In this document: positions 13,402 to 26,054 of the stretch, one piece after another
How positions within the stretch are numbered: the first letter of the stretch is position 1
Layout of the letters: each line of letters starts with the position of its first letter
Assembly (NCBI GenBank): GCA_016946835.1
Contig: JACVTC010000026.1
Location: 1,425,001-1,482,500 of the forward strand
Length of the DNA stretch: 57,500 nucleotides
Source: Neocallimastix lanati (nom. inval.)
Taxonomy: Eukaryota; Neocallimastigomycota; Neocallimastigomycetes; Neocallimastigales; Neocallimastigaceae
Direction of reading: 5' to 3'
Made by a program: the position numbers and the translations under genes
Notes under the pieces: model-generated
What the model was told of the DNA's origin: nothing
Database searches by the model: none
What the model saw: only the letters and a program-made list of their open reading frames with translations

Positions 13402-15722
13402 AAACAGTTTATTTATTGTTATTAATAATTATATATAATATTTATTTTTTAATATCAATATATATATAAATTTTTTTGAATCATTCCTTATTTATCATTT
13501 TTTTTATTTATATTAATTAAATTTATAAATAATTTTAATCATACGCCACAATATAATACATGTACTAAGTAAAAATATAAATGTATGAATTTTAACGTTA
13601 TCTTTAAATACTTTTAATCATTATGTTCAAAATTATATTTATATATATTTATATATATATTCAGTTATATAAAATTAAATTTTTTTTTTTTTTTTTTAAT
13701 GAATTATCATATTGGGAACGATAAATTTCATTCACCCATTAATATAGTATTTGATTTCAGAAAGAGATGTAAATGAGAACTACTGAAGCCATTAGTACTT
13801 TGAAGTTGGCCCTGAATTCATCTTAATGAGAAATCCAATTTTTTTTTTTTTTTTTTTTTTTTCGGTAAATTAAAAATTGACCTAAAATTAAGATTATTTT
13901 TAAATATCTGTAGGTATATTGAACGAGTTTTCAAAAGTATACTTTTGAAAAAATTCACTCCAAGCGTTAGTTTTTTTTTTTTTTATAGTAAATAATATAT
14001 CTTAATACATATTAATGTTATGATTTCTTATTTTTTGCTGATATTTAGGGATATTACATTTTTATATTTATTATAATCTGGAATTTTATATTTTTATTTG
14101 AATTTCTTCAACGTTTAAGCAAATTAACAAAAATCAATTTGAAACCTGTCATAAACATTATTGACTAGTACTGACAATACATTTTTTTTTTTGCCAAAAG
14201 ATATTTATATAATAATTTTTTTGTCAATAAATAGTTCATGTAATTATTTAATAAACGACTCAATGTTTCAACTTTTTATATTAAAGTATTATAGTAATTA
14301 ACATTATAATTATTAAAATATTACAATACTTTTTATGATAACTTTAAATTAAATATATTAAATAGTACGAATTAAGATTTAATTTAGAGAAAAAAGTTTT
14401 TTTTTTTTTTTTTTTTTTTTATTTTAATATTTTTTGATATTCTAGTTTAATAATACAGTTTTACATATTTTTATAAATAGAATGGCTTTTATTAATAATG
14501 TATACGTTATAATACATATTTCGTTTTTAAAAAAGTGGGATCTAATATAAAATTAATATAAGGTAGGTAATACAAAGTAAACTTTAATAAATATTAGTTT
14601 TAATAATTAATATATAGTAAATATATTATATATATATTATCTTATAAATAAAACCTATAATAAAATTTGGAATATTTGAAATTTTATAAAAATTTTTGTA
14701 AAAATTAATATGTATATATTCTTTTATTAAAATTTATATATACATATATTTTCTATAAATTTTTAAAAATTGTATGGATTATGTATAATAACAATATATG
14801 ATATTATATTTTTTATATAACAGTTAAATATAAATTTGATAATATTTGTTGCTAATATATTTAATTGTTTTAATATTTAGAATAAAAAGAATTGATTTTT
14901 TTTTATTTAAATGAATATATCATTTCATTATATTGAATGTTAAATATAAATTATTAAACTAGGTCTATATTAAAAGTTGAAATTAAAAATTTTAGCTCAG
15001 ATTTTTTTATATTAGAATATATAATTAAAAATATATATATATTTATATTTAGAAAAGTTTTTTTTTTTTTTTTATTGTGTTACTGTTTAATAATTAAAAT
15101 TCTATTTTTCATCACTAAGCTTTTTTAAGATAAACTTAATATATATTAAATATTTAAATAAATAAATTAACAATTTAATATATCTTATTATATATTATAA
15201 TATATTTTATATTTAAATTAAAATTTTTAAAAAACCAATAATCTTATTGTATTACAAATAACTTTTTTTTTTTTTTTAATAAATTTTTATTTTTATTTAT
15301 ATTTAAAACTGAATGAGATGATGATTATTATTATTACTATTATTATTATATATTGTGGGAATTAATATAGGATAATATACTATATTATATATATATTAAA
15401 TTATATTATTGTTTATATTGTATTTATATATTTATGTATATATTTTATATTAATAAAGTAATAAACTAAGTTATTAGTTATATATGGTATAATAAATTAA
15501 CAATTTTATATTGGCTATCTTTCTCATTCATTGGATTGGTTTTTATAATATGATTATCTTTGCATAACAATATTACTATAGAATAAATATTTCATATATA
15601 TCATCTATATAAATGTTAATATAAAATAAGTATTATATAATATATATTATTAAAAAAATGTTTTATAATAATATATATAGAAATAAATAATTAATATTAA
15701 ATATATATATATTTATTTTATT

Positions 15723-15755
<33 letters not shown>

Positions 15756-17051
15756 TATAAAATTAAGAACAATATTTTTTTTATATAATTTTTTTCTTTT
15801 ATTGTAAAGTGATGAAGTTGTAAATTTATATAATCTGTATTCACAATTTTTAAACATTTACAAATATTTTTTTAATATTATTATCGAAATAATATAATTA
15901 TTCTTTATTTAATTTTTACTACTGTTATATATTTAACAATTAACTTTATAACGTTTTCATTTTATGAATATAAATTTATTAGAAATGTTTTAATTAGAAT
16001 TTATTTAAATAACGAAATTCCTTAAAAATAATTTATTTTAGAAGTATATAATTTTTAATATTTAAGATTTAAAAGTTGTATAAAATATTTTGGAATAAAA
16101 TACGCATATACGTTCATATATTATATATATTTCAATTAAATATTAATCAATTCTGAAAAAAGACTATATAATACGGCAAAATATATGTATATGTTTTAAC
16201 ATATTTAATAAAACATAGAAGTAAATAAAAATAACTTCAAAAAAAAAAAAAAAATAAAAAGTAATAAAAAAAAAAAAAATGTAAATAATAAATTATTTAT
16301 ATTTATTTTAATTAATAAAAATTATATAAAATAAATGAAATGTTAAAAAGAATAAATAAAAAGTTATAAAATATAATATAGATTAATAATTAATAATAAT
16401 AAAAAAAATTTCAAATATTTATAAGAATAAGTATCATTGTAATGCTTAGTAATAATATATAAGCTCAACAAAGATTTATTGATAGAATTTAATATTTTTA
16501 ATTTATTAAAATTATAGTATTTTAATTTATTAAAATTTGAAATTTTATCAAAAAATTAAACATATTGCTAATATATTATTTTTTATTTGACCAATTAACT
16601 ATATAGTTAAGAAACTTAGCAAGAAATTATTATTTTTAAAGAAATAGTTGAAAGGCAATCATTTTTTAGAGAACTATTTCTTTTTAAACACATTGTAAGT
16701 TATTTAAAAATTAATACAATATATGTTTTTAATAAGAATAAATTTTATTTAATATTATTAATATTAAATAAATTGAAATATATATATACTTTTTCAAATT
16801 TGAAAGTATTAAAATAAATTTAATAAAAAGTATGAAATATAAATTTATAAAAATTAAAATTATATAAGAGATAAAATTATTTATTTTTTTTATTTAATTT
16901 TTATTTTATATTTTTTTGCGTGCGTTTCAATATATAAATATATTTTTTTTATTTTTATATAAAAGAAGAAAATAATACAAATAATATATTTTTATTTGAA
17001 ATCTTAAAATAGTATTAGTTTCATATAATTTAAAAAGAAAAAAGTAGAGAG

Positions 17052-18826
17052 ATGGGAACAGGAAATTGCCAAACTCAAACTATGGCTAATAGTCAAGCCA
17101 TTATTCCTCCAACTACATCATATTATTCACCAGTTGTGCCTATAAAGCAAGCAGCCTGCAATATTGCTAGTTCTGGTTCTCTACCAATTAAACCAATTAA
17201 TTCCTGTAAAAGTCCAATTAGTTCGAAAATACTTCCAATTATTCGTATCGAACAAAACCGTCCTACTAGCATAGTTAATCCTCAAAAAGATGAATTGATT
17301 CCATTAAAATATAAGGTAAAGTATATGTATAAAACCACTCTAAATAATGGTTATACTCCTCCAAAGCATTTAAAGATAATGAATTATGATAAGGACGATT
17401 ATAATAAGTCTGGAAAAAGATCAATTAAAACTAGTCCAGTGCAAACTACAAAGCCATCTAGACATTGGGATTTCTTTAATACTGATCATGCATTAAATAA
17501 ACCGAAGCCAGCCCCGAAGATTGAATTTAATAATATTCCGAATAAACATGAAATCAAATATGGAAAATATGAAATGTTAAAACATTTAGGTACAGGTTCA
17601 TTTGCTACAGTTCATCTTGCTAAAGATTTACAAACTGGTGATTTAGTTGCTATGAAATTTATTGATAAAGTTAATTTTGTAGGTCCTGAAGCTAGTAGTA
17701 TTTATGAAGAAATAAAGTTAATGAAGGTAAAAAAAAAAATAAATAGATATTAAATATACTTTTTAGTTGAATAAAAATATTAATTTTATTATTAAATTTA
17801 TAATATAGTCACTAAATCATAAAAATATTGTAAAGTTTGTTGATGTTATTGAAACTACAACTGTACTTTGCATTGTAATGGAATATTGTGAAAATGGTGA
17901 ATTATATGATTTAATTGTAAATCATTTTCAAAATTTTGCTATTGAGGATAAAAAGAAGATATTTAAAGAATTGGTTGAGGGTACATAGAATATACATTAT
18001 TAATCATAGTAATAAATATAGTATTATATAATAATAATATTAATGTTTTATAATTTAAATGCTTTAATTATAAAATAGCTGTTAAATATCTTCATGAAAA
18101 TCACATTAGTCATCGTGATTTAAAGGTTGAAAATGTATTATTAGATAAAGATAATAATGTAAAATTAGCTGATTTTAATTTAGCAACAAGATTTAAACAG
18201 AATGAATTATTTACACATCGTTGCGGTAGTGAGGAGTATGCAATTTTAATTTTAATTTTATTATTGTTATAATAATTTGTTATTATGTTTAATGGTAATG
18301 TTAACCAAAAAAAAATTAATAATTTAGATATACATCACCAGAAATTGTTACTCGAAAAGCATATGATCCACAAAAAACTGATATATGGGCTCTTGGTATA
18401 ATTTTATATGCAATTGTTGTGGGGCATTTACCATTTTATCATAAAGATGGCGAAAGAATTCAATCAATGTATCATAGAATAGCAATGGTTAATTATAAAT
18501 TCCCATCAGGTGTTGAAATAGATAAAGATGCAAAAAATTTAATTTCTGCAATTCTTAAATATACCCCACAAAGTAGAGCAACTTTAGATCAAATTCTTGC
18601 TCATCCATGGTTACAAAACATTGAAACTAATGGAAAATCTGAGAATAAAGATATGAATTTCATAAATTTAGAAGAAAATGATTACAGAATGAGACATCAT
18701 ACAAATAAGAATTTTGAATATTATAAATTCAAGCACAGTAAATACTATTCATTTTCTACACTAGATAATTTTAGAGATTTTAATGGCATGTATACATTAC
18801 CTAAATTTAATTTAGTTACATTTTAG
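17052..18826 (+). CDS. CAMK-like Ser/Thr protein kinase with DFN motif
   Basis: Four exons: 17052-17726, 17809-17980, 18079-18235 and 18328-18826. The three introns (82, 98 and 92 bp, GT...AG) have phases that rebuild an unbroken kinase of 500 aa. The kinase domain spans about 173-430: glycine loop LGTGSFATV (third glycine replaced by Ala), VAMK with Lys202, HRDLKVEN with Asp296, activation segment with RCGSEEYTSPE, DIWALG, and HPWLQ at 427-431. The magnesium-binding DFG is DFN (Asp314, Asn316). The N-terminal 170 residues are Pro/Ser/Thr-rich and begin MGTGNC, a possible N-myristoylation plus palmitoylation site (inference). The C-terminal tail is short. The subfamily is unresolved between fungal CAMK-like groups. 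Retained catalytic Lys and both Asp argue it is active or nucleotide-binding rather than fully dead. Confidence 0.85.
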
Positions 18827-19898
18827 TTAAATTAATTATCATATATTAAGGAAAAATAATTAGAAAAATTTTTTAACCATTAATTCAAAACTTTCATATT
18901 ATATATTTGTTAAGAAATAATTAATAATTAATGTATAAAAAAAACTAAACAAAAGGAAAAATAATAATAATAGTAATTTATATATTAAAAAAAAAAAGAG
19001 GAAATTATAGAAAAAAATGATATTCAATCATACCAAACCTATCCCATAGAATAAATACAATTACAAGTCTTGAAAATAGAAATATAATATTATTTTTTTT
19101 TTTAATTATTTATTCATGGGATGATTCCAAAATTTATTTTTATTTTAATGAAAGAAAATGAAAGTAAAATATAAAGAAAAATACATTTTTGAATTAATCT
19201 TCCATTTTTTTTTTTTTTTAAAATACAAAGTATATTAATTTTTTTTAAAAAAAAAATTAATATACTTTGTATCTTTACAATAATAAGATATAAGTAATAT
19301 TTTTAAAATAAAAACTTATAAAACATAATTATCATGAAAAAGTATAAAATATTTATTATATATAAGAGAATTAATATATATATATAAATTTTTAATATAA
19401 ATAATATTTTTATAATAAAAACTTATAAAATATAATTATAATATCGTATGAAAAAGTATCAAAAAATTATTATATATAAAAGAATTAATATATATATAAA
19501 TATTTTTATTACAAAATTTAAAAACTTTTTGATAAATAAAATAGTTTTATTTAAGTGCAATAGGATTAAAGAAATAGATATTAAAAATAAATTATTAAAT
19601 ATTATTTAATTATAAAGATAGTGTAGATTATATATATTATTTTAATTTACAGAAGGGAATGAAAGACAATAGTAACAATAAAAGATTGATGAAGAAATAT
19701 ATATCAAAATGAACTTTTAAATAAATAATATATATTATCATTATTATTATTATTATTATATATAAAATAGTTTGAAATAAATTTATTTTTTTAACAAAAC
19801 AAAATACAAAAAGTAAAATACGAGTAGTATAATTTTATGAAATATTTTTTTTAAGTTGTTTTTATAAATTTTTTATTTTAATTAAAAAAAAAAAGAAA

Positions 19899-19929
<31 letters not shown>

Positions 19930-20330
19930 TACTTAGATATAGTTAAAATCTAATTATTTAATATTAAAATCATATATATGTATTTTTTATAATAGTGTAA
20001 TTTTAAAATTTTTTTTTTCCCTAAATATTTTATTATTTTTATTATTTTTTATTTTTTATTTTTTTATTATTAATTTTTTTATATTTATTATTAAGATAAT
20101 AATAAAAAAAAAAATTTTTTTTTTCGATGGACAAAAGATTTCATATCACAATCATAATACTATAATTACAAAATTTCATTGTATTACATTTAACTTTATT
20201 TTTTTATAATAAAAAAAAAAAAAATTTTTTTCCCTTATATTATACATTTTTTAAATATTCATAATCTTTATTATATTTATAATATATTTTTTGTTAATAA
20301 TATAATAATAATTGAATTATTTGATGAACT
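18827..20330. other. Gene-less AT-rich spacer with local duplications
   Basis: No gene. It contains a long perfect hairpin (19223-19272), a diverged tandem duplication of about 105 bp (about 19293-19395 and 19400-19500, sharing AAAACTTATAAAA and TATATATAA motifs) and an AAAAAG microsatellite at 19893-19925. Confidence 0.65.
19223..19272. repeat. Perfect 24-bp inverted repeat (hairpin)
   Basis: The arm ATACAAAGTATATTAA (19223-19238) is exactly complementary to TTAATATACTTTGTAT (19257-19272). The T8 and A10 runs between them extend the stem to 24 bp with almost no loop. It may be a small foldback element or the mark of a template-switch event; there is no coding content. Confidence 0.8.
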
Positions 20331-20379
20331 AGGCTTTGATGATTTTATTTTGACCAATAGCCTTTTAGGAATATACTCT

Positions 20380-20488
20380 TTTTTTTTTTTAGGTTTTAAA
20401 TTTAATAAATTTTTATTATTACTAAAACTTCTTTTTTTTTTTTTAGGTTTTAAATTTTAATAAATTTTTATTATTACTAAAACTTTTT
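20380..20488. repeat. Tandem duplication of about 60 bp
   Basis: A segment starting TTTAGGTTTTAAATTT and running to TTATTATTACTAAAACTT occurs twice back to back, each copy preceded by a T run. It lies at the downstream edge of the decayed minus-strand gene. Confidence 0.7.
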
Positions 20489-20499
20489 TTTTTTTTTTT

Positions 20500-21353
20500 T
20501 TTTTTTTCGTAACTTTCATCAAAATAGAAATATTCTATATTTTCAATGAATTTTTCTTTGCCTTTATTTCTAACATGAAAAATATTTATATTTAAAACAT
20601 TTGGATCCATTTTTTTTTTTTTTTTTATCTTGTTTAAACATGTCTAATTTTCGTTTTTTTTTTTTTTTTCTTCAATTCAAGACTGTTAGTATTATTATCC
20701 GTAGACTTTATATTATTGAAAAGAATAAATATTATATTAAGAATAGTTTTCTGAAAAAATTATTATTATTAATTTTATGGATAATTATCTTCTTTTAAAA
20801 ATGTATTTTCATTTATATTATTAATTTCTTTATTATTAATTTCATAAGTAAAGAAATTCCATCATTATATATGGAGCGTCAATCTTTGACTTGAGTGTAA
20901 ATATCCAAATTTTTTTTTTTTTTTTTGAAAATTCATCTATCATTGTGAGGAAGTATTTTCATATTTATTAATAGATAGGTTATATAGGCCTAGAAATGAC
21001 TGAATGAATTATTTCTTGGAGTTTTTTTTTTGTCTTTGGAGTTTAGGCAAAATTACTTAGGTTAAAAATGGCCTATTCTTCTATGTCATTTTTCAATACT
21101 TTTATCATCTATTTTTTCTTTATGCCTAATCTCATTTTCTATTGCTTTTACTACTATTGAAATTTTGTGTTTTAATAGGAAATTGATTAGATTTAGATGA
21201 TAAGAAAGCACCTAGATTTTTGTTTTTATTTTATTTTTATTTTTTTATTTTTTTTTTTATTCTGAACCCATAATTTTATTCTTGCCTTTTCTCTAATCGG
21301 AAAAGTCAATTAATAATATAAATCCAGACTTTGAAAGTTCTATATCACTATTA

Positions 21354-21392
<39 letters not shown>

Positions 21393-22236
21393 GAATATGT
21401 TTAGAAAACAAAACTTTTTCTAGTTTAATGTATTGTTTATTTATAAAATATTTCAAAGGTTTCATATCCTTCAAATCGGCAACTCGAACCACTTTACACC
21501 AACACAACTTTATTAATTCACATTTGCAGTTAATAAGTAAAGATTTATTATTTGTTACATATTCGTCCCTCACCTTTATCATAAAACCATTTAAAATAAT
21601 ATTTTATTTTTTTTTTATTATGATTAATATAATTGATTGACTTATTGCTTTTATCATCAAAATCATGAGTATGGTTATTATTATTTGGAATAACTTCTAA
21701 TAGATTTATATTTCTCATTATATATATTTATTATTTTGTTTTCTCTGATACATGAATGCTCTGGTATCTTCAAAAATCAAAGTTTTCATCATAATTACTG
21801 GCATTATCAGAGTATTCTTCACTTTCTAGTGTATTTTAAAGTAGTTCTATTGACGTAATTATTATAGTTATTTTTTTTTTTTTTTTTTTTTTTTGAATTT
21901 ATTAAATAATTTAATGATTTCTTCTCTTGTTGATGGTTTTATCTCCCTTTTTTGTTATTATTAGTATTATTATTATTTTATTTAATATTATTTTCTATGC
22001 CTTTGAGATTAAATGGACATTCTTTTGTAGAAAGTCTGTTAATATTATATATCATATGTTCTTTTCCTCTTGCAAAGGTAATTAATATCCATATAGGATC
22101 ATCATCTTTCATCTTTTTTCTTTAGAGTCATCTCAATTTTTAAATATATGATTTTTTGCTCTTGCTAACATAATTTTTTAATTTGTTTAAGGCTTTTCCA
22201 AGTATTCATCTGAATTATTATTTAAGTTAAATTAAA

Positions 22237-22271
<35 letters not shown>

Positions 22272-22697
22272 TGGTTATTTGTAAGAATGTTATAAGGGCA
22301 TTTTAATTTCTCTTTATTTGTAATAGTTAATTCAATTTCTTCCATTTCAGTGAAGATTTCCTTATTTTGGTTTAGCATTTCTAATGACTTTAGTTTTTAT
22401 TTCTTTGGCTTAAAACTTCTGAGTCTTTTAAGCCTGTATTATTGTTACCGTATTGAGATTATGAGGCTTAAATTGGTGATAGTGTCTGTAATGGCTCTGT
22501 CTGTTGTATCATTATCATTAAGGATGTAAATAAAGAATTCATCATTCAAATGACCATTAATATCAGCTTCCAAAAAATTCCTTAATGCTATTAGATTTTG
22601 GTAGCATTTTGAAATAAGAAACTTTTACTCATTGAAGTTGGACTTTTCATAACGATGTTAATCTTTAGCTAAAGTATAATTTCTTGATACATGTTGG

Positions 22698-22700
<3 letters not shown>
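20500..22700 (-). pseudogene. Decayed unidentified protein gene
   Basis: Reading the minus strand gives several protein-like blocks in shifting frames, separated by stops and long A runs. 22590-22450 includes NGHLNDEFFIYILNDND; 22395-22262 includes EMEEIELTITNKEKLKCPYN; 22112-21978 is a 44-aa frame with DDDPIWILITFARGKEH and STKECPFNLKG; 21582-21388 is a 64-aa frame; 20610-20507 begins MDPNVLNINIFHVRN. Composition is less extreme than in the spacers. The CPYN/CPFN echo suggests a repeat protein. Breaks mostly coincide with poly(A) expansion, which reads as poly-Lys. No family recognised. An alternative is a highly interrupted live gene with many introns, judged less likely. Confidence 0.45.
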
Positions 22701-22730
<30 letters not shown>

Positions 22731-22738
<8 letters not shown>

Positions 22739-23076
22739 GCATTTTTGAATATTAGAATAGAATCAAATGAGCCTCTTAATCTGATATGTATTGTTTATTT
22801 ATTTATAATAATATAATAATACGTTAATCTTAGGGTTAACAAGGAGAGGAGTGAATAAGTATTATTATAGAGAGAATATATCACGTGAATTCATTAGTTA
22901 TACAAAGGATTATTAACGTTAATCTATACAACATAAAAAAAACTATATTAACTAATTTACATAAAACATAAATAAATATGCATAAAATAATTTTCATCAT
23001 ACTTTAGTAGAATATATTATAAAATGTATTAAATGAATTATAGCTACTTTATTATATAATATTTAATATTTTCAAA

Positions 23077-23122
<46 letters not shown>

Positions 23123-23149
23123 TTTACATGATAACTTTGTCTTCATTTG

Positions 23150-23191
<42 letters not shown>

Positions 23192-23409
23192 TATTGATTT
23201 ATTGATTTGAAAAATTATGGAAATAAGGTATAGCTTTCTACCTGATACAAGAAATAGTAGAGAGAAGCAAATAATGACTTTTTATTAAAATATTCTTCAT
23301 TTTGTAATAATAAGTATAAAGGTATGAGTCAATGTCTAACTTTAATATAATTAATTATTTTAAATTTATCATTTTATCTTTACTATAATTGTACATACAT
23401 TTACATTCA

Positions 23410-23453
<44 letters not shown>

Positions 23454-23766
23454 TTAAAGATAAAGAAAAGTAAATATAATCATTATAAATATTTATTTAA
23501 AATTCTTTAATTTTATTATATATTTTATATATTAAAATTTTATTTTTATTTTTATTTTATTTTTTTATTTTTATTTAATAATCTCTATTATAATTTGTAC
23601 AATTTATTTACATAATTATTTATAGAAAAGAAAAAAAAAAATAAATATTTATTATTAACAAGATAGAAGTGAAAACGATTATATCATTATAAATAACTAA
23701 ATAAATAATAAAATAATAAAATAATAATAATAATAATAAAAAATGCAAATATAGATAAAATAGAAA

Positions 23767-23853
<87 letters not shown>

Positions 23854-23985
23854 AAAATTAAAAAATTAAAAAATTAGATAGAGAAATAAATAAATGAATA
23901 TATATATGTACATAATTTAAACTACATATATATAAAATAAATAATGTTAAATTTTAATTTATATAAATTAATAAAAAAAAAAAAA
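22731..23985. other. Gene-less spacer with very long T runs
   Basis: T runs of about 30 or more occur at 23081-23117, 23153-23189 and 23818-23849. (ATT)n tracts lie at 23416-23453 and 23769-23812. No gene or RNA recognised. Confidence 0.7.
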
Positions 23986-25977
23986 TTATTTTTTATTTTT
24001 TCTAATTTTAAGGTAAATTACTCCAAAGACAAAGAAGACTACTTTAAAGAGAACAAATGTAATAATAAATTTACGAACATAGTTAACATTATAGTTTAAA
24101 TCCGTATAACAACCATTAAAATGGTACTTAAGAAGTGGTTCAATTAAAATAAATTGTTCTTCCAATAAGCGATCTTTCATTTCAACTGAAGTACCGAGAA
24201 GCATTGTTTTCTTCTTTTCAGGTTCAAAATTTTCCCATGTTGTATTGCCAATACTTGGATTACCGGTTGTGGCAAAATTTACCCACATATCTTGTATGGT
24301 GGATGCTAATTCCATATTGACGGAATTACCACTATAGAGTGTTTCATTAAGATTACCTAAAACATAGGACAATTCGACACTATGACCAGGATTTAAATCT
24401 TTATAGGAGACCGGATAGGTCCAATAATACATGTAGGTATTACCACCATTTTTTGAATGATAGATTGATTGTTCCATTGCTGGAATACGGAATAAAAGTT
24501 CATTATAAAACTCAGAAATACTCCATGAATAGGAAGAATCTTGTAAACGAACAAATTTTTCAGCGGACTCTTTATCCTCATCTGATAATTCTTTCATATT
24601 ATTTTCATAAAGAATTGGAATGGCCATTTGTGAAATATATTCATTACCAAAGGCTCGAATCCAATAACGACTTTCATCCTTATTAGAACCAATTAAGAGA
24701 TCAATATCTTTGGATGTACCATTTTGATATGCTTGATATAAATCTTCAGGTATGACTATTCCATCACGTTCTGGGAAATTATTATAGTCATTTAACTTGA
24801 TATTAATTTCTTTTATGGTTTCCTCATTTAAAGTTAATAAATCATCCATGGTGTCTGCATTAGTTTCTTCTAATAAAAGTTTGGTTAATTTTTGACATTC
24901 CTTTTTACTGTAGGTAAGTGCAATAGAACCACTTTGAGCAATAATTCTTTTAAATAATCCTTTGGCTTCAGGTACAACAGCTAAAACACTGGCACTACCA
25001 GCACCTGATGATTCACCAAATAATGTAATATTGTCTGGATCACCACCAAATTCACCAATATTATCTTTAATCCAATGAATCGCTTGAATTTGATCTAAAA
25101 TACCTAAATTACCACTTTCTTTATAGGCTTCTCCTCCCTTAATACTTGAAAAATCAATAAATCCCATTATACCAAGACGATAATTAACAGTAACTAAAAT
25201 TACGTTGGGATGACTTTTTACAAAATTATGACCATCATACAAAGGATCAACCGTACCACCCCAACCATATGAACCTCCATGAATAAAGACCATAACAGGC
25301 TTCTTCTTTGGAATGGAAGATGAATTATCTTCCCTTTCTTTTGATAATTTTTTTTGAGTCCAAATATTCAAGGTTAAACAATCTTCACTTTGTTCATAAT
25401 ATGAAGCTGCTTCTGTTTCCCATTTTGTTTGAATAGGAGAATAGCCAAAATAATAGGCTTCGTATACTTTATCACTATTCTCTGGTTTAACAGGAGGTTT
25501 CCAACGAAGTTTACCGACTGGTGGTTTTGCATATGGAATACCTTTGAAAGAAATAATACTTTCATTCTCCTGACCAACGAAAACACCATTTAAACATTTA
25601 ATAGCTAAAGTTTCATTATACTTTCCTTCAATTATTTTATTAGTATTAAAATCAAAGGTATATACCGCCTTACCATTTCCTTCCGAATTTTCATTAATTC
25701 TGAATTTTTTTGACGAAAATAAGAAAAAATATATTATTCCTATTCCTATTAATAATAAAACTAAAAGTAAAACAATACAAATTCCTACTATTTTCCTTTT
25801 TTTCTTATTCTTTATTGTTGGTATTGGTTTTAAGTCAAAGTCATCATTATTATTTAAATTATTATGTACTTTTAATTTTAATTCATCCTCTTCTTCACTT
25901 TGACTATCAATATATTCATTCTCTAAAGTATGAGTTAATAAATTTGAAACTTCGGTGACATTTTCTGGTTGCATCAT
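23986..25977 (-). CDS. Membrane-anchored type-B carboxylesterase
   Basis: Single-exon 663-aa alpha/beta-hydrolase of the type-B carboxylesterase/lipase (cholinesterase) family, which hydrolyses carboxylic esters. Family motifs seen: FKGIPYAKPPVGKLRW, SEDCLTLNIW, oxyanion-hole HGGSYGWGG, and GESSGAG with nucleophile Ser323. The triad is completed by Glu435 in NKDES and His532 in PGHSVELSY. Residues 1-60 are acidic and polar and end in KNKKKRK. A strong membrane segment follows at about 63-87, and a second lies near the C-terminus (about 637-656) before a basic tail RKNKK. This suggests a surface or secretory-membrane enzyme with the catalytic domain outside the cytosol and both ends cytosolic (inference). 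The substrate is unknown; feruloyl, acetyl or lipid esters are all possible. The start is the first ATG after an AT-rich leader. Confidence 0.9.
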   Translation of the reverse strand: MMQPENVTEVSNLLTHTLENEYIDSQSEEEDELKLKVHNNLNNNDDFDLKPIPTIKNKKKRKIVGICIVLLLVLLLIGIGIIYFFLFSSKKFRINENSEGNGKAVYTFDFNTNKIIEGKYNETLAIKCLNGVFVGQENESIISFKGIPYAKPPVGKLRWKPPVKPENSDKVYEAYYFGYSPIQTKWETEAASYYEQSEDCLTLNIWTQKKLSKEREDNSSSIPKKKPVMVFIHGGSYGWGGTVDPLYDGHNFVKSHPNVILVTVNYRLGIMGFIDFSSIKGGEAYKESGNLGILDQIQAIHWIKDNIGEFGGDPDNITLFGESSGAGSASVLAVVPEAKGLFKRIIAQSGSIALTYSKKECQKLTKLLLEETNADTMDDLLTLNEETIKEINIKLNDYNNFPERDGIVIPEDLYQAYQNGTSKDIDLLIGSNKDESRYWIRAFGNEYISQMAIPILYENNMKELSDEDKESAEKFVRLQDSSYSWSISEFYNELLFRIPAMEQSIYHSKNGGNTYMYYWTYPVSYKDLNPGHSVELSYVLGNLNETLYSGNSVNMELASTIQDMWVNFATTGNPSIGNTTWENFEPEKKKTMLLGTSVEMKDRLLEEQFILIEPLLKYHFNGCYTDLNYNVNYVRKFIITFVLFKVVFFVFGVIYLKIRKNKK

Positions 25978-26011
25978 TTTGTAATTTATAAATATATATA
26001 ATTTTTATTGC

Positions 26012-26016
<5 letters not shown>

Positions 26017-26052
<36 letters not shown>
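26017..26052 (-). promoter_or_regulatory. T36 tract just upstream of the esterase start
   Basis: A run of 36 A on the plus strand (T on the coding strand) ends 40 nt before the esterase ATG. Poly(dA:dT) tracts near fungal starts usually exclude nucleosomes and help open promoters. Similar runs are frequent in this window, so the role is only suggested by position. Confidence 0.25.

Positions 26053-26054
<2 letters not shown>

Larger units (their letters stand above)
7836..17051. other. Long gene-poor spacer
   Basis: No supported gene in about 9.2 kb. It holds microsatellites (GTTATT/ATT at 8393-8482, CT at 9311-9324, ATTTT/ATTTTT at 12848-12995, a 7-bp repeat at about 13262-13401), A/T homopolymers and a few islands of more mixed composition (8990-9030, 9170-9235, 13690-13990). 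The mixed islands could be decayed genes or small RNAs, but no tRNA, snRNA or protein family was recognised. Confidence 0.65.
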
